Notes: generated by a model not told the origin, from the letters alone. DNA of 64,000 nucleotides from Paenirhizobium daejeonense (GCF_014280875.1 NZ_JACLAL010000002.1:434001-498000), one strand, 5' to 3'. Shown: positions 29,863 to 39,063, counted from the stretch's first letter. Numbers and translations: made by a program.

Positions 29863-32583
29863 TCACGCCCCGGACACAGACTGCCTTCGCAAACCGCCGA
29901 CGCCATCGTAGAAAAGGCCCATGTCCTGTGCGGTCGCAAGAGATCCGTCCGAATCGACTTCATAAAGAGCGATCGTCCGTTCCCATTCAGGCCAGAGGCC
30001 GCGCGCCGCGTCTCGTGCCGCCGGATCGCGCGGAGCCGGCAGGCCGCCACCATCGAGTATCGCGGCCCCGGCAAGCAGCCAGCGCTTCCGGACGGAAAGC
30101 TCGCTCAGCGCCCAGTCGAGCCCCACACCCGCTCCATCACGCCTGACCGCCGGCACCAGCAAGCCGCCGGAGCGCCGAGCGAGACGAACGGTCACGGTCT
30201 CCTCTCCCAGTCGGGTGCCAATCTCCTCATCCAGGGATACCCGACGAACATCGCCATAGCCACGCCCCGGGTCGATCGTGTTGTTGCGTGCAATGGTAAC
30301 GGCTGCATAATCATTGCCGAGCGATGCATCGTGTGCGGCCGCGAGCGCCTGTGGCAGGTCGTCCGGCTCGAGCCGGTAGGCGGCCTCGATCAGCGGCCTG
30401 AGATCGCCAGGCGTTTCCAACCTGCCGTTCTGAAAAAGATCGCGTGCGCTGCGCCAGACAACGCCGGGCAATCGATAGGTATAGGCGGCCGGCCCGAGCA
30501 CCTCTCCCAGCCAGTCGATCTCGGTCGCATCGGCGGGGTCAGGCGAGATCACGCCCATGACAGGCTCGGCGAGCGGCCGCCCTTCCCGCCTGTGACGCCA
30601 TAGCCTGCCTGCGCGCTGGATCAGCAGATCGACGGGGGCGAGATCCGAAATCATCAGGTCGAAATCCAGGTCGAGGCTCTGCTCGACCACCTGGGTCGCG
30701 ACGAGGATCTGGCCAATGCGGTCGCCGCTTCCGCTATCCGGCCCGAACAGCCGCAGCACCTTCTCCTCTGTCGCCATCCGGTCGCCCATGGCGAAGCGAG
30801 CGTGAAACAATGTCAGGCGGTGCGGAGGATGCCCTGCATCAATCAGCGCCCTGTGCATCGCGATGGCGCTGTCGACCGCATTACACACCATCGCCACGGC
30901 GGCCCCCCTACCGGCTGCGGCAAGCGCTTCGGCGAGCGCCTCCTTCCGGTCGCCGAGACGGCGGATAACGACCGAGCGGGCAAGTCCGGGCGCGGTATCC
31001 GACGCATGCTCCTCGATCTCGCCACCGGCATAACGTGTCAGGAGGGGATAAGCCTCGGAAAGCGGCGCGGCAAACAGCGCCTGCATCCGTCTCTGCCGCA
31101 CACCGCGGCCGCTGGCAAAGGCAGTGATCAGCTCCCGCCGTTGACGCCGGCCAAGCGTCGCGGACAGAATGATGACCGAACCGCCAAGCCGCGCTTGTTG
31201 TCGGACGAGCGTGTTCAACTCCTCTCCCATATAGGCATCGCAGGCATGCGCCTCATCGATGACGAGGATGCGTCCGGCCAGCGCATACTGGCGCAACGTC
31301 AGATGCTTCTTCGGGAGGATGGAAAGAAAGGCCTGATCGATGGTTCCCGCTCCGGCATCGGCGAAGAAGGCCGTCTTGCGGCTGTCGCCTATCCAGGCGT
31401 TGAAACGGGAAGCAACGCTCTCCTCCCGCCCCTGCCCGCCATCGTGACGCGCAGAGAGAGCATCGAGTTCCCGCGCCAGCCTCGATCGCCCATGGGCCAG
31501 CACCAGCGATGCCATACGCTCGCCACTCTCGTCGAACAGGCCCCGAATTGCATTTTCCAGACGCCCATGCATGGCATTCGCGGTCGCCATCGTCGGCAAT
31601 GCCACATAAACTCCCTCGCCAAGTCCTGCGGCCATCATCCGCGCCGCAATCAACAGCGCGGCCTCTGTCTTGCCCGATCCCGTGCCATCCTCGATCACCA
31701 CCATTTGCGGCGTGGCATCGAAATGAAGCCCATCGGCGAGGCGCTGCATCGGACGTGGCGATCCCCCTGCACGCGGCGAAAGATCTGAAAGCCGCACCGA
31801 CAACGGATGCTTCATGGGGACCAGCCCCTTGGCTGAAAGCGCCCTGTCAGCCCTTTCGAGCGCCAGCGGATGATAAGCCTCAAGCGACATCTCCGGCTCC
31901 TCGAAGGGAAACGCATCGACGTCGGAACCTACCCAGTCCGCAAGCGTGATCAGGCCGTTCAGGCTGAAGGAGAAGGCTTCGGCATGGCATGTATCGCCGT
32001 CTTCGAGTGCATTCGGCGCCAGCAGTGGCAAGAGCTCGGCGACAAGCGAACGGGCAATACCGATGCAATCCTCGCCAATGACCGGTCGAAGAAGGGTAAT
32101 CTCGCCTGTGGCGCCGAGAAGATTTCCATCTGGCGCCACGCCGTGATGTCCCGCGACCGCGGCGACAATCTGGTTGTCGATGACGAAGGTCGGAAGCGAG
32201 GCTTTAAGCAGACGCTCAATTTCCCGGTCCTGCAGCAGAACAGCCGTCGCCTCCCAGTGACTGAGCCGGCGATCCTGCGAAGGGCAGGAACCGGAAAGAG
32301 CGGCCGGCCAGAAGGCCGGTGCCTGCGACTGAAACGGTCGCGAAATCTTGCCGAGGTCATGAAGTCCGGCAAGCGCTGCGCAAAGCCTGACATGCTCCGG
32401 ACCGCTCAGTCCGCTCAGTCTCCTCTCACGCTCCAGCCGCGCCGGATTTTTCGCCAGATAACGCCCCGCGACAGCTGCCACGTCAAGGAGGTGATGTCCG
32501 ACCGGCTTGTAGCCGCGGCACTCCTTATCAGCCGTCTTGGCCCAAAACTGGGAATACAGGGTTCTTCCAGCCGCTCCCGTCAT
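29863..32583 (-). CDS. cas3: CRISPR-associated helicase-nuclease Cas3, type I-E
   Basis: Encodes 906 residues. The N-terminal HD nuclease shows GHHLLDVAAVAGRYLA, LAGLHDLGKISRPFQ and AGHHG; the SF2 helicase has motif I DGTGSGKTEAALL, DEAH box VIDEAHACD, motif III ILSATL and motif VI QRAGRLWRH. Cas3 is recruited by target-bound Cascade and degrades DNA. The start is the ATG at 32583 with AGGAA upstream (a TTG at 32595 is weaker). The gene is cut off from the other cas genes by array 3 and the arsenic operon, and likely has its own promoter at 32584-32660. Confidence 0.96.
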   Translation of the reverse strand: MTGAAGRTLYSQFWAKTADKECRGYKPVGHHLLDVAAVAGRYLAKNPARLERERRLSGLSGPEHVRLCAALAGLHDLGKISRPFQSQAPAFWPAALSGSCPSQDRRLSHWEATAVLLQDREIERLLKASLPTFVIDNQIVAAVAGHHGVAPDGNLLGATGEITLLRPVIGEDCIGIARSLVAELLPLLAPNALEDGDTCHAEAFSFSLNGLITLADWVGSDVDAFPFEEPEMSLEAYHPLALERADRALSAKGLVPMKHPLSVRLSDLSPRAGGSPRPMQRLADGLHFDATPQMVVIEDGTGSGKTEAALLIAARMMAAGLGEGVYVALPTMATANAMHGRLENAIRGLFDESGERMASLVLAHGRSRLARELDALSARHDGGQGREESVASRFNAWIGDSRKTAFFADAGAGTIDQAFLSILPKKHLTLRQYALAGRILVIDEAHACDAYMGEELNTLVRQQARLGGSVIILSATLGRRQRRELITAFASGRGVRQRRMQALFAAPLSEAYPLLTRYAGGEIEEHASDTAPGLARSVVIRRLGDRKEALAEALAAAGRGAAVAMVCNAVDSAIAMHRALIDAGHPPHRLTLFHARFAMGDRMATEEKVLRLFGPDSGSGDRIGQILVATQVVEQSLDLDFDLMISDLAPVDLLIQRAGRLWRHRREGRPLAEPVMGVISPDPADATEIDWLGEVLGPAAYTYRLPGVVWRSARDLFQNGRLETPGDLRPLIEAAYRLEPDDLPQALAAAHDASLGNDYAAVTIARNNTIDPGRGYGDVRRVSLDEEIGTRLGEETVTVRLARRSGGLLVPAVRRDGAGVGLDWALSELSVRKRWLLAGAAILDGGGLPAPRDPAARDAARGLWPEWERTIALYEVDSDGSLATAQDMGLFYDGVGGLRRQSVSGA

Positions 32584-32895
32584 GGGTTCCTGCAATACCT
32601 CTTTCGATCAGATGTATTGTGCACGTGAGGCGAGAAAAACCAATGCCCCTGCTGGAACGACACTCGTTTGCTGAATGCCGATTGCGATGGCCCTCAGAAG
32701 AAATCTCAGGCCGGAGATATGACATCGGACACGATCGCGAACTCCGTTCATCCGGCACCCGCAGATGCTCCCCAGCCGGGTGTAGCCCTCGACGTGGTAT
32801 CAAGAAATTTGCGCTACGCGTTCCCATCCGGCAATTGCGCAAGCGACCGCGCAAATCGCGATGCTGTCGGGTGGTAGTCCATCATTGACGGACGA
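32584..32895. other. intergenic region upstream of cas3, no gene seen
   Basis: About 310 bases between the cas3 start and the terminator of the SIMPL gene. Short open frames exist but lack ribosome-binding sites or recognisable sequence. The cas3 promoter must lie near its right edge of the start codon, where CACAATACATCTGATCG precedes AGAGG on the minus strand. Confidence 0.4.
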
Positions 32896-32931
32896 ACAAA
32901 AGGGCCGGCGTCGGTGGAAACCCCGGCCCTT
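32893..32931 (-). terminator. intrinsic terminator of the SIMPL-domain gene
   Basis: AAGGGCCGG at 32900-32908 pairs with CCGGCCCTT at 32923-32931. Read on the minus strand the stem is followed by TTTGTTCGTC at 32890-32899, a short U-rich run. It follows the SIMPL gene stop by about 50 bases and insulates cas3 from it. Confidence 0.7.
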
Positions 32932-32978
32932 CGGTCATCGATTATACTGGCCAGGCAAACAGGTTGAGGCCAAGCCGC

Positions 32979-33719
32979 TTACTGTTCGATGGCGTAGGTA
33001 ATGTTGACGGTAACGGTGTAGCTGTTCTCGCCACCTGCGACCGGCACGGCATCAGCCGCCATTTCCTTGGCCATGGCCACCCGGTACATCGGCTGAGCCA
33101 TGGGGCGGGCGAAGTTCTCGCTGATCTCAATAACACGTCCCAGCTGCACGCCGGCCGCTTCAGTGAGAATTTTTGCCTTTTCCGCAGCCTCAGCAACCGC
33201 TTTCTTGCGGGCTTCCGTAACGGCGCCCTTCGGATCATCATTGCCGAAGACGATATTGCCGCCCTGGTTGACGCCGAGCTTGACGCTCGCATCGATCAAG
33301 CCGCCGAGCTTTGAGAGATCACGCACTTTCACAGCCAGAGAGTTGGTGGCGAGGTAGCCGTCGATTTCCGGCGCCTGATAGCTGCCGTCAGTGGCCTTGT
33401 CCTGACTATATTGCGGCTGAACGGAGAAATCCGAAGTCTGCAGGTCACGTTCCGCGATGCCCTGGTCCTTGAGGGCTGCGAGAACCTTCGCCATGGCCTC
33501 GTTGTTTGCCTTCATCGCTTCCTCGGCCGTCTTGGCCTGACGTACGACGCTCAGCATCACCGTCGCCATGTCGGGCGCAAGCGTGGTCTCACCTTCACCG
33601 GAAACCATAATTGTGGCTTCGCGCTTTTCCTGCTCGGCACTCCATGCCGAGGAAGGCGCAATCAGAGTGGTGGTGATCATTGCTGCGAGGGCCAGGCCCC
33701 CGATCTTGCTGTTGGTCAT
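32979..33719 (-). CDS. SIMPL-domain (DUF541) periplasmic protein
   Basis: Encodes 246 residues from the ATG at 33719, which has AAGGGAA upstream. Residues 1-28 form a signal peptide (GGLALAAMITTTLIAPSSAWSA). The remainder is a DUF541/SIMPL domain: ATIMVSGEGETTLAPDMA at the front, then a repeated-looking helix-strand core with RKKAVAEAAEKAKILTEAAG and the end SYTVTVNITYAIEQ. Members such as E. coli YggE lower oxidative stress by an unclear mechanism in the periplasm. It is monocistronic. Confidence 0.88.
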   Translation of the reverse strand: MTNSKIGGLALAAMITTTLIAPSSAWSAEQEKREATIMVSGEGETTLAPDMATVMLSVVRQAKTAEEAMKANNEAMAKVLAALKDQGIAERDLQTSDFSVQPQYSQDKATDGSYQAPEIDGYLATNSLAVKVRDLSKLGGLIDASVKLGVNQGGNIVFGNDDPKGAVTEARKKAVAEAAEKAKILTEAAGVQLGRVIEISENFARPMAQPMYRVAMAKEMAADAVPVAGGENSYTVTVNITYAIEQ

Positions 33720-33876
33720 CGTGATTCCCTTTGATGAAAGCGTCCCTATTCCCTGCCTTGTTGACTTGTGATTGTGAAGCCATTGCGGCAGAGGCTTGTG
33801 GGTATGTAAGAATTGCGTTAGAGCGAACCGACCGTTGCGGGTGCCATTGCCCGCACGACCGCCCCTCACCCGGGCA

Positions 33877-33952
33877 GGGCCTGTAGCTCAATGGTTAGAG
33901 CCGGCGGCTCATAACCGCTTGGTTGGGGGTTCGAGTCCCTCCGGGCCCACCA
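33877..33952 (+). tRNA. tRNA with CAT anticodon, probably tRNA-Ile2
   Basis: A complete 76-nt cloverleaf: GGGCCTG acceptor, D-arm GCTCAATGGTTAGAGC, anticodon stem GGCGG / CCGCT with loop CTCATAA (anticodon CAT at 33910-33912), T-arm with GGTTCGAGTCC, and an encoded CCA end. CAT could be Met or the lysidine-modified Ile2. The short D-loop AATGGTTA and the GGCGnCTCATAAnCGC stem are closer to bacterial tRNA-Ile2 than to elongator tRNA-Met. It directly borders the 8-kb accessory segment. Confidence 0.9.
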
Positions 33953-33961
33953 CCTCACTGC

Positions 33962-34003
33962 TGTTCGCCACATACATTTGAACTTTCGCCTCGAAATTTG
34001 AGC
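33962..34003 (-). repeat. left-end repeat cluster of the transposon
   Basis: TGTTCGCCACATACATTTGA and the following TTTCGCCTCGAAATTTGAGC, side by side, are imperfect copies of the right-end motif in reverse orientation. The copies differ by one base in length. TGT at the outer edge is common for Tn7/Mu-type ends. Confidence 0.65.
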
Positions 34004-34177
34004 AAAATCGCCCGAATTCTCTTTTGGGTTGTGCCTTTTAGGCGGACCCAGTCACTCTCAATGACCGTTGCTCGGCCCATGACCCCCGCTTCTGCACGGA
34101 AAAGCTGTGCATTTCAGATTCTGCTCTCGCATCTGCTGCCTAACTGACGCATCTTCGGGCAACTGGAGCAAGTCACC

Positions 34178-34780
34178 TTGAAACTTCGAATCATCGCCAG
34201 TTTGGTCGTGTTTATTGGCTCATACTTTCCTTTGAGTTTGATCCTGCTTGCCCAGGATTTTCGTTACGAACTCCTGTCGGCTGATTTTTGTTGGCCCATC
34301 GGGATTGGCCCTTGCGTGATGCCATTCCGAAACTGGACGCTGTCTATTCCGGCGTTTGCGATTTGCCTGGTTTGCGTATTTTTCTCCTTCGGAGTTCTGA
34401 AAACCGTCAAACCGAAAATTCCCGTGGACGTCAAAGAGGCGAAATACATTCCAGCGGAGCTGATGGCGTACACACTGCCGTATGTCGTCTCGTTCATGAG
34501 CCTGGAATACAAGGACACTGGGAAGTTCGTTGGGCTTTTAGTTTTCTTGGGATGGATGTTCGTGATCACATACAGATCAGGGCAACTGATCCTGAATCCG
34601 CTCCTAATCGCGTTTGGCTGGCGGCTCTATGAGGTCACGGTTTCCTATCCTGGCGACACTGAAGCCCGCACGTCTTGGGCGTTGTCGCAAAGCGATCTTC
34701 AGCCCAATACGCGCTGCAGTGTGGCGACGATCCAGGACGTAATGATCATCAAATCACAGAGAACGGAGGCCAGTGACTGA
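34178..34780 (+). CDS. kwaA: Kiwa antiphage system membrane protein KwaA
   Basis: Encodes 200 residues with four likely membrane segments: IIASLVVFIGSYFPLSLILL, LSIPAFAICLVCVFFSFGVL, LMAYTLPYVVSFMSL and FVGLLVFLGWMFVITY, then a soluble tail. Start is a TTG at 34178 with GGAG 10 bases upstream; no ATG fits the N-terminus. Length, membrane layout and tight coupling to a DUF4868 gene match KwaA of the Kiwa system, in which KwaA senses phage attack at the membrane and KwaB acts on DNA. The stop overlaps the kwaB start (TGATG). Confidence 0.78.
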   Translation: MKLRIIASLVVFIGSYFPLSLILLAQDFRYELLSADFCWPIGIGPCVMPFRNWTLSIPAFAICLVCVFFSFGVLKTVKPKIPVDVKEAKYIPAELMAYTLPYVVSFMSLEYKDTGKFVGLLVFLGWMFVITYRSGQLILNPLLIAFGWRLYEVTVSYPGDTEARTSWALSQSDLQPNTRCSVATIQDVMIIKSQRTEASD

Positions 34781-35706
34781 TGCCAGCTTTACAGGATTTG
34801 AAAGCCCTCGATTTGGCAAATGCACAGGTAACCTTATGGTCCGTTAAAGGCCCAAGCGGTCCTGCTGCTGCGGCACCAGGATATTCTGGAAGATGGGTGG
34901 ACACCACGGACGGCGTCGACGCTGCTCTAAAAGAAACGTTCGCGGGCGAACTAGCGAAGATTGAGGAAGTCATCGAGTACGGTTTGCTTGCGCAGAACAA
35001 TGAGGCCAGTGCACTCCAAATCCCTGCAGATGAAACCCACGCAAATTTGCTGATAGACGAAGTCGCGGCCGAGATACCTGTGAAGAAGGCATCTCAGGTA
35101 AACCACCTGTTCAACGCGAAATTCTATGTCGCAAAATTCGTCGTCGGTGATCAGATCGTCTTTGCTGTCAAGAAAACCGAAAGCGGCTGGAAAACAAAGA
35201 AGGCCGCGTCAGTCAGAAATCTATATTTTGCTGATCAGCAATTGGCGATTGATGACCGGCCGCATTTCGAACTGAGCAAGACCTTCGACTTCTTTATCTT
35301 TGACGACAATGTCCTGGTGAGAAACAAGGGGGCCTTCGAGTCCGTTTTGCGATACAAAAGCACCCAAAGAGAGGATTTTGTAGAGCTTCAGGCCGAAGCG
35401 GAATTCCTTGCCGCATTTGTGGATGTTGCACCCTTGGTCGCTTATGTAGGTGATAACAAGATTCAACTGAGGCGTGCGTGTGCCATTCGGCAGAAGGGGC
35501 ATTACCGAGATGTCGACTTCATGGGTCGGCTTCGAGCCGATCAGGCAGAGTATGGTTTCACCATAGAATTCGACGGCGATGGCAAGATCGTCGCGACACC
35601 CGAGACGTGCGCTCAGATCATGAAGGCGTTGCTTGACCATCGATTGAAGTCGGGTTTCTCGCGGCTGGTGTATGACGTCCAAGATACGACGCCAGTTGCT
35701 CTTTGA
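34780..35706 (+). CDS. kwaB: Kiwa antiphage system effector KwaB (DUF4868)
   Basis: Encodes 308 residues, soluble, no signal peptide. The central stretch FELSKTFDFFIFDDNVLVRN followed by KGAFESVLRYKSTQREDF is the core pattern of DUF4868, the KwaB domain. GGAGG lies 12 bases before the ATG at 34780, which overlaps the kwaA stop by one base. KwaB binds DNA and, with KwaA, blocks phage late transcription and replication. AT-richer codon use than the flanking core genes suggests acquisition by transfer. Confidence 0.82.
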   Translation: MPALQDLKALDLANAQVTLWSVKGPSGPAAAAPGYSGRWVDTTDGVDAALKETFAGELAKIEEVIEYGLLAQNNEASALQIPADETHANLLIDEVAAEIPVKKASQVNHLFNAKFYVAKFVVGDQIVFAVKKTESGWKTKKAASVRNLYFADQQLAIDDRPHFELSKTFDFFIFDDNVLVRNKGAFESVLRYKSTQREDFVELQAEAEFLAAFVDVAPLVAYVGDNKIQLRRACAIRQKGHYRDVDFMGRLRADQAEYGFTIEFDGDGKIVATPETCAQIMKALLDHRLKSGFSRLVYDVQDTTPVAL

Positions 35707-35942
35707 CACTCAAGGAACAACGACCGTCATCGCAATCGCCGACCATCGCGACATCTCCCCTTAGACTGACAACCTAGCAAAATCGGTTTTGCGACCAAAC
35801 TCCTCCTATTACGCCTTTCATTGCGGCCCTTCGTGGCCCAAATACTGCAATGACGTCACGACATAATGCGTTGTCAGGGCAAGGCGTCGGAAACCTTTTG
35901 AACGTAGAGGTCAACCAGATCACGGAACGGACACCATTCAGC

Positions 35943-36719
35943 ATGAACCTGGCGTATGCAATCGGGGATATCCACGGCAGAGACGATCTCCTTCTTCCGC
36001 TCCTTGCAGCGATAAAAGAAGATGCGGACAACCATGCTCGACGCTTCATATTCCTCGGCGACATCGTTGATCGAGGTCCAGACAGCAAGGAGTGCATGGA
36101 AATCGTCAACCAGACGATGTTGCTGCATCCGGGCTCAAAGTTCGTGCTGGGCAATCATGATGAACGCTTCTGGCACGCGGTCAGCGGTATTCTCAGGCCA
36201 GACGAGCAGGCTGCTTGGCTCGAAGATTTTGGTGGCTGGCAAACCGTCGAGTCCTATTGTGGCGGTCACCGGCCGTCATTCCCTGAGTTTACCGCCCATT
36301 TTCAAGAATTTTACGATCATCACCTCGAAATGCTGCAGTCGGCAGTCGACAAGGTGGAAACCACAAATTTCTGTTTCGTGCATGCAGGTGTTCGGCCTGG
36401 CGTCAAGTTGGAGGATCAGAATCCTCATGATCTCCGATGGATCAGGGAGGGTTTCATCGACTTCAGCGGCGACTTTGAGAAGACTGTCGTCCACGGACAC
36501 ACCATCACCGATAGCGAATTTCCCGAGGTGCACGGGAACCGGATAGCCATAGATACCGGCTCCTACCGCACTGGTCGTATTTCTTCAGTTGTGTTCGTTG
36601 ACGACGAACTCACAGGCTTCATCTGTGCCGAGAAGATAAACGGCACCCCGGTCATTCGCTGCTTTGACGCTAGAATGGAAACGCAAAACCAGAACGTTGC
36701 CAAGGTGACTGCCGTCTAA
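35943..36719 (+). CDS. PPP-family metallophosphoesterase
   Basis: Encodes 258 residues from the ATG at 35943. The phosphoprotein-phosphatase motifs are all present: AIGDIHGRDDL, FLGDIVDRGPDS, VLGNHDERFW, FVHAGVRPG and VHGHTITD, with the late IAIDTGSYRTG. Bacterial members (PrpA/ApaH-like) remove phosphate from proteins or cleave dinucleoside polyphosphates. It follows kwaB in the same direction by 236 bases, so it is probably a separate transcript. Its part in the accessory element is unknown. Confidence 0.88.
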   Translation: MNLAYAIGDIHGRDDLLLPLLAAIKEDADNHARRFIFLGDIVDRGPDSKECMEIVNQTMLLHPGSKFVLGNHDERFWHAVSGILRPDEQAAWLEDFGGWQTVESYCGGHRPSFPEFTAHFQEFYDHHLEMLQSAVDKVETTNFCFVHAGVRPGVKLEDQNPHDLRWIREGFIDFSGDFEKTVVHGHTITDSEFPEVHGNRIAIDTGSYRTGRISSVVFVDDELTGFICAEKINGTPVIRCFDARMETQNQNVAKVTAV

Positions 36720-37036
36720 GGCTATGTTGCCGCGCTCGCTGACGCAGCCTTCGCGTCATCTGTCCAAAACTTCAAACTGAAATTGTTCAAGTGTCCGTCC
36801 CGATCAGGAACCGCTGTGAACGTTTCCGAAATTTGGTGTCCATCGCCACCTCCCTCGAAGTAGTCCCTAACCTTGTAAATGGCGTTCGTCATCATATCCT
36901 CCCAGATCGATGCCAGCTCGCTCTGACAAATTTCCGACTGTTTAGCCTTGCTCGGCTTACAATTAAGCGACCAGCATTGATCAACAGGAGCCCTACACGG
37001 TCCAAGAATTTGGCGATTTCTCGGTGTAGATCGTAA
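36720..37036. other. intergenic region inside the accessory element, no gene seen
   Basis: About 320 bases between the phosphatase and the orphan gene on the other strand. Short open frames lack start signals. I see no clear terminator or repeat. Confidence 0.4.
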
Positions 37037-37414
37037 TTATTGGACTTCTTCTCTGACCCGTGCAAAGGCGGCTTCACATGTATCGTATCCGCTCGCTACG
37101 AACATATTCTCCAATTTTTTATAGAAGTGAGGAGCGACAACGCCAACGCTATCAGAATAGGGCAGAGCTATACTAGACAGCTGCTTAAGTGCATCCAGCG
37201 GCGTCGCGCACCTCTGGCTGCAAGACTGAACTGGCAGACCATCCTTATACAAGACAGTGTAGAGTTCGACGCAAAGCTTCAGGCTTCGCTTGGATATCGG
37301 CCTAATGAAAGCGAATACCTCGATATGTTCAGGCTTTGTAAGGAATTCAACCTTAACGCCTGAATGGGCCGAGGCTGCGAGGGCCAAAATTTCTTCCGCT
37401 TCATCTAGTTCCAT
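37037..37414 (-). CDS. hypothetical protein, orphan gene in accessory element
   Basis: Encodes 125 residues beginning MELDEAEEILALAASAHSG. GAGAGG lies 4 bases before the ATG, a good ribosome-binding site, which is why I prefer it over overlapping frames on the + strand. The protein has mixed alpha/beta character with VEFLTKPEHIEVFAFIRPIS and a C-terminal helical part. I do not recognise a family. It is divergent from the 443-residue gene at 37474, sharing a 59-base promoter gap, so the two could form a functional unit. Confidence 0.55.
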   Translation of the reverse strand: MELDEAEEILALAASAHSGVKVEFLTKPEHIEVFAFIRPISKRSLKLCVELYTVLYKDGLPVQSCSQRCATPLDALKQLSSIALPYSDSVGVVAPHFYKKLENMFVASGYDTCEAAFARVREEVQ

Positions 37415-37473
37415 TGCGCCTCTCCGTTTGTTTTAGCCTGGACCGGTGTTGTGAAAGAGACAAAGGATAGTTT

Positions 37474-38805
37474 ATGTGGAGTGCTAGGCACGATGGCTCA
37501 GATCGGGAGCCTGTCACTGAGAGCGATAAAATCGTTTCGGCGTTCGGCAGAAACGGAGGCTCTGCCGCCAGTCGTGAAGCCGCCAAGGCAATCGTTGAAA
37601 CAGCCCAAAACAAGAACCATTGGTTTTTCTGTGGGTGTAGAAAGGGTGCTATCCTTGCGCCCGTGAATGGAACTCACGTTCGAAGGAAGACGCCGAATTC
37701 AGCGCCTCATCAAGACGACTGCCCGTTCGCGGTAGAGCCGACAGAGCAGATATTTATTGTAAAAAATCTTCGACCCCACCCAGCGGCTACCCCATTTTCA
37801 CTTCTTAGAGAACACACCGCATCTCATGCTGGGGACGTTTCTCGGATTGTGAAAGAAAGCCATTCGACCCGGCGGCCGGGGCTTGCCAAGCTGCTTGTAT
37901 CCTTGGCGGAAGCATCGACAATCCAACGTCAAGGCGTAGGAATACCGACGTTGGGCGAACAGTTCGAGTCACTAAGAGTACAAGCGCGAAATTTCTGGCT
38001 CGCTCGAAATGTGCCTGTCAGCACGATGTTATGTTCCGATACGCGCCGATACGACGATTTTATTCGGGATTTTGATCAAAAATCACGTCGGGCACAGTTT
38101 CCAGATAACATACGTCCGCACGGAATTTTGCTCGACACGATCAAAGGCGTTTCAGAGGGAAGCCTCATATGCAATGATAACTCGCGTAGGCCCGTGCGCG
38201 GCACCATATCGATATTCGGCCGGGGCGATGCACCTGTAAAACCCTGGAGCACTTACCTTGTCGCGGGGCTGATCGGCCGACTGAGTTCGAGTCCTGAAAC
38301 TTGTCTGCTGCGGGCGTATGTACATCCTTGCGTGTCTTCGCGAAACCTCATGCTGGTAGACAGTAACTATGAGCGTGGGACTTTGAAGATTATTCATAAT
38401 CTTCAAGTTGAGTACAGTGGATTAATAGATGTCAATGTTCGTAAACCTCTGACAGATATCGGAAATCAACAAATTTGCGATAACATTTCTGACGAGGACG
38501 CGGCTGTCGAAGCAGAGAGGCACGGTGCTCCTAAAGTTCTGGTTCCGGATTTCATCTTGGAGTTCCCGCAGTTCGCAAAGGGTAAAGCAGACATTATCGT
38601 GGAGACGCTAGGTTTTTCATGGCCCTCGTATCGTGACGATAAGGATGTCACGATACCGGCGATGCAAGCGGCCCTCGGTGGCATTGCCGCCATTGAGCAT
38701 GACTTCCACTTCCCCCAAAAAGAACATCAGGCTCAGCGTAATGACCGGTTTGAAAACAGGCTGAGAACGATGATCGAAGAACGAGTCAGAAAGCTGCGCA
38801 GCTAA
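37474..38805 (+). CDS. DUF1173-like protein of unknown function
   Basis: Encodes 443 residues; AAGGA precedes the ATG at 37474. The N-terminal HWFFCGCRKGAILAPV, followed by HQDDCPF about 25 residues on, looks like the Cys-x-Cys...His...Cys metal site at the front of DUF1173 proteins found on plasmids and integrative elements. Later stretches LLRAYVHPC, LMLVDSNYERGTLKII and VPDFILEF...ADIIVETLGF also fit that family; the last recalls a PD-(D/E)xK nuclease core, though the final Lys is not evident. The function of the family is unknown. The assignment is from pattern memory. Confidence 0.6.
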   Translation: MWSARHDGSDREPVTESDKIVSAFGRNGGSAASREAAKAIVETAQNKNHWFFCGCRKGAILAPVNGTHVRRKTPNSAPHQDDCPFAVEPTEQIFIVKNLRPHPAATPFSLLREHTASHAGDVSRIVKESHSTRRPGLAKLLVSLAEASTIQRQGVGIPTLGEQFESLRVQARNFWLARNVPVSTMLCSDTRRYDDFIRDFDQKSRRAQFPDNIRPHGILLDTIKGVSEGSLICNDNSRRPVRGTISIFGRGDAPVKPWSTYLVAGLIGRLSSSPETCLLRAYVHPCVSSRNLMLVDSNYERGTLKIIHNLQVEYSGLIDVNVRKPLTDIGNQQICDNISDEDAAVEAERHGAPKVLVPDFILEFPQFAKGKADIIVETLGFSWPSYRDDKDVTIPAMQAALGGIAAIEHDFHFPQKEHQAQRNDRFENRLRTMIEERVRKLRS

Positions 38806-39063
38806 ATGAAGCCGATGAAAGCCGTTACTGTGGAAGGGCTTTCACGGGCCCGTAGATCAAACCGCTACCTTTGCACACCGGATTGGTGCGCGTTCTGAAC
38901 TCTGCCTTAACTGCTCAAGGAGCATTCATTGGGGGTTGACGTATCAGTTTTTGTTCTCTATTTGTTCGAATTATGAAGAACATCGCTCTGCACACCCTAC
39001 GACTATCGCTCTGATCCGCCGCCTCTGCGGAGGCTGAGATTATTTGCATTTAGGGTTTTGCGT

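Noticed and set aside
32619..32888. Open frames upstream of cas3
   Set aside because: No start signals, atypical composition, and they overlap the presumed cas3 promoter.
33877..33952. tRNA read as elongator tRNA-Met
   Set aside because: Anticodon CAT allows it, but the D-loop and anticodon stem are closer to tRNA-Ile2; left as probable Ile2 because modification cannot be seen in DNA.
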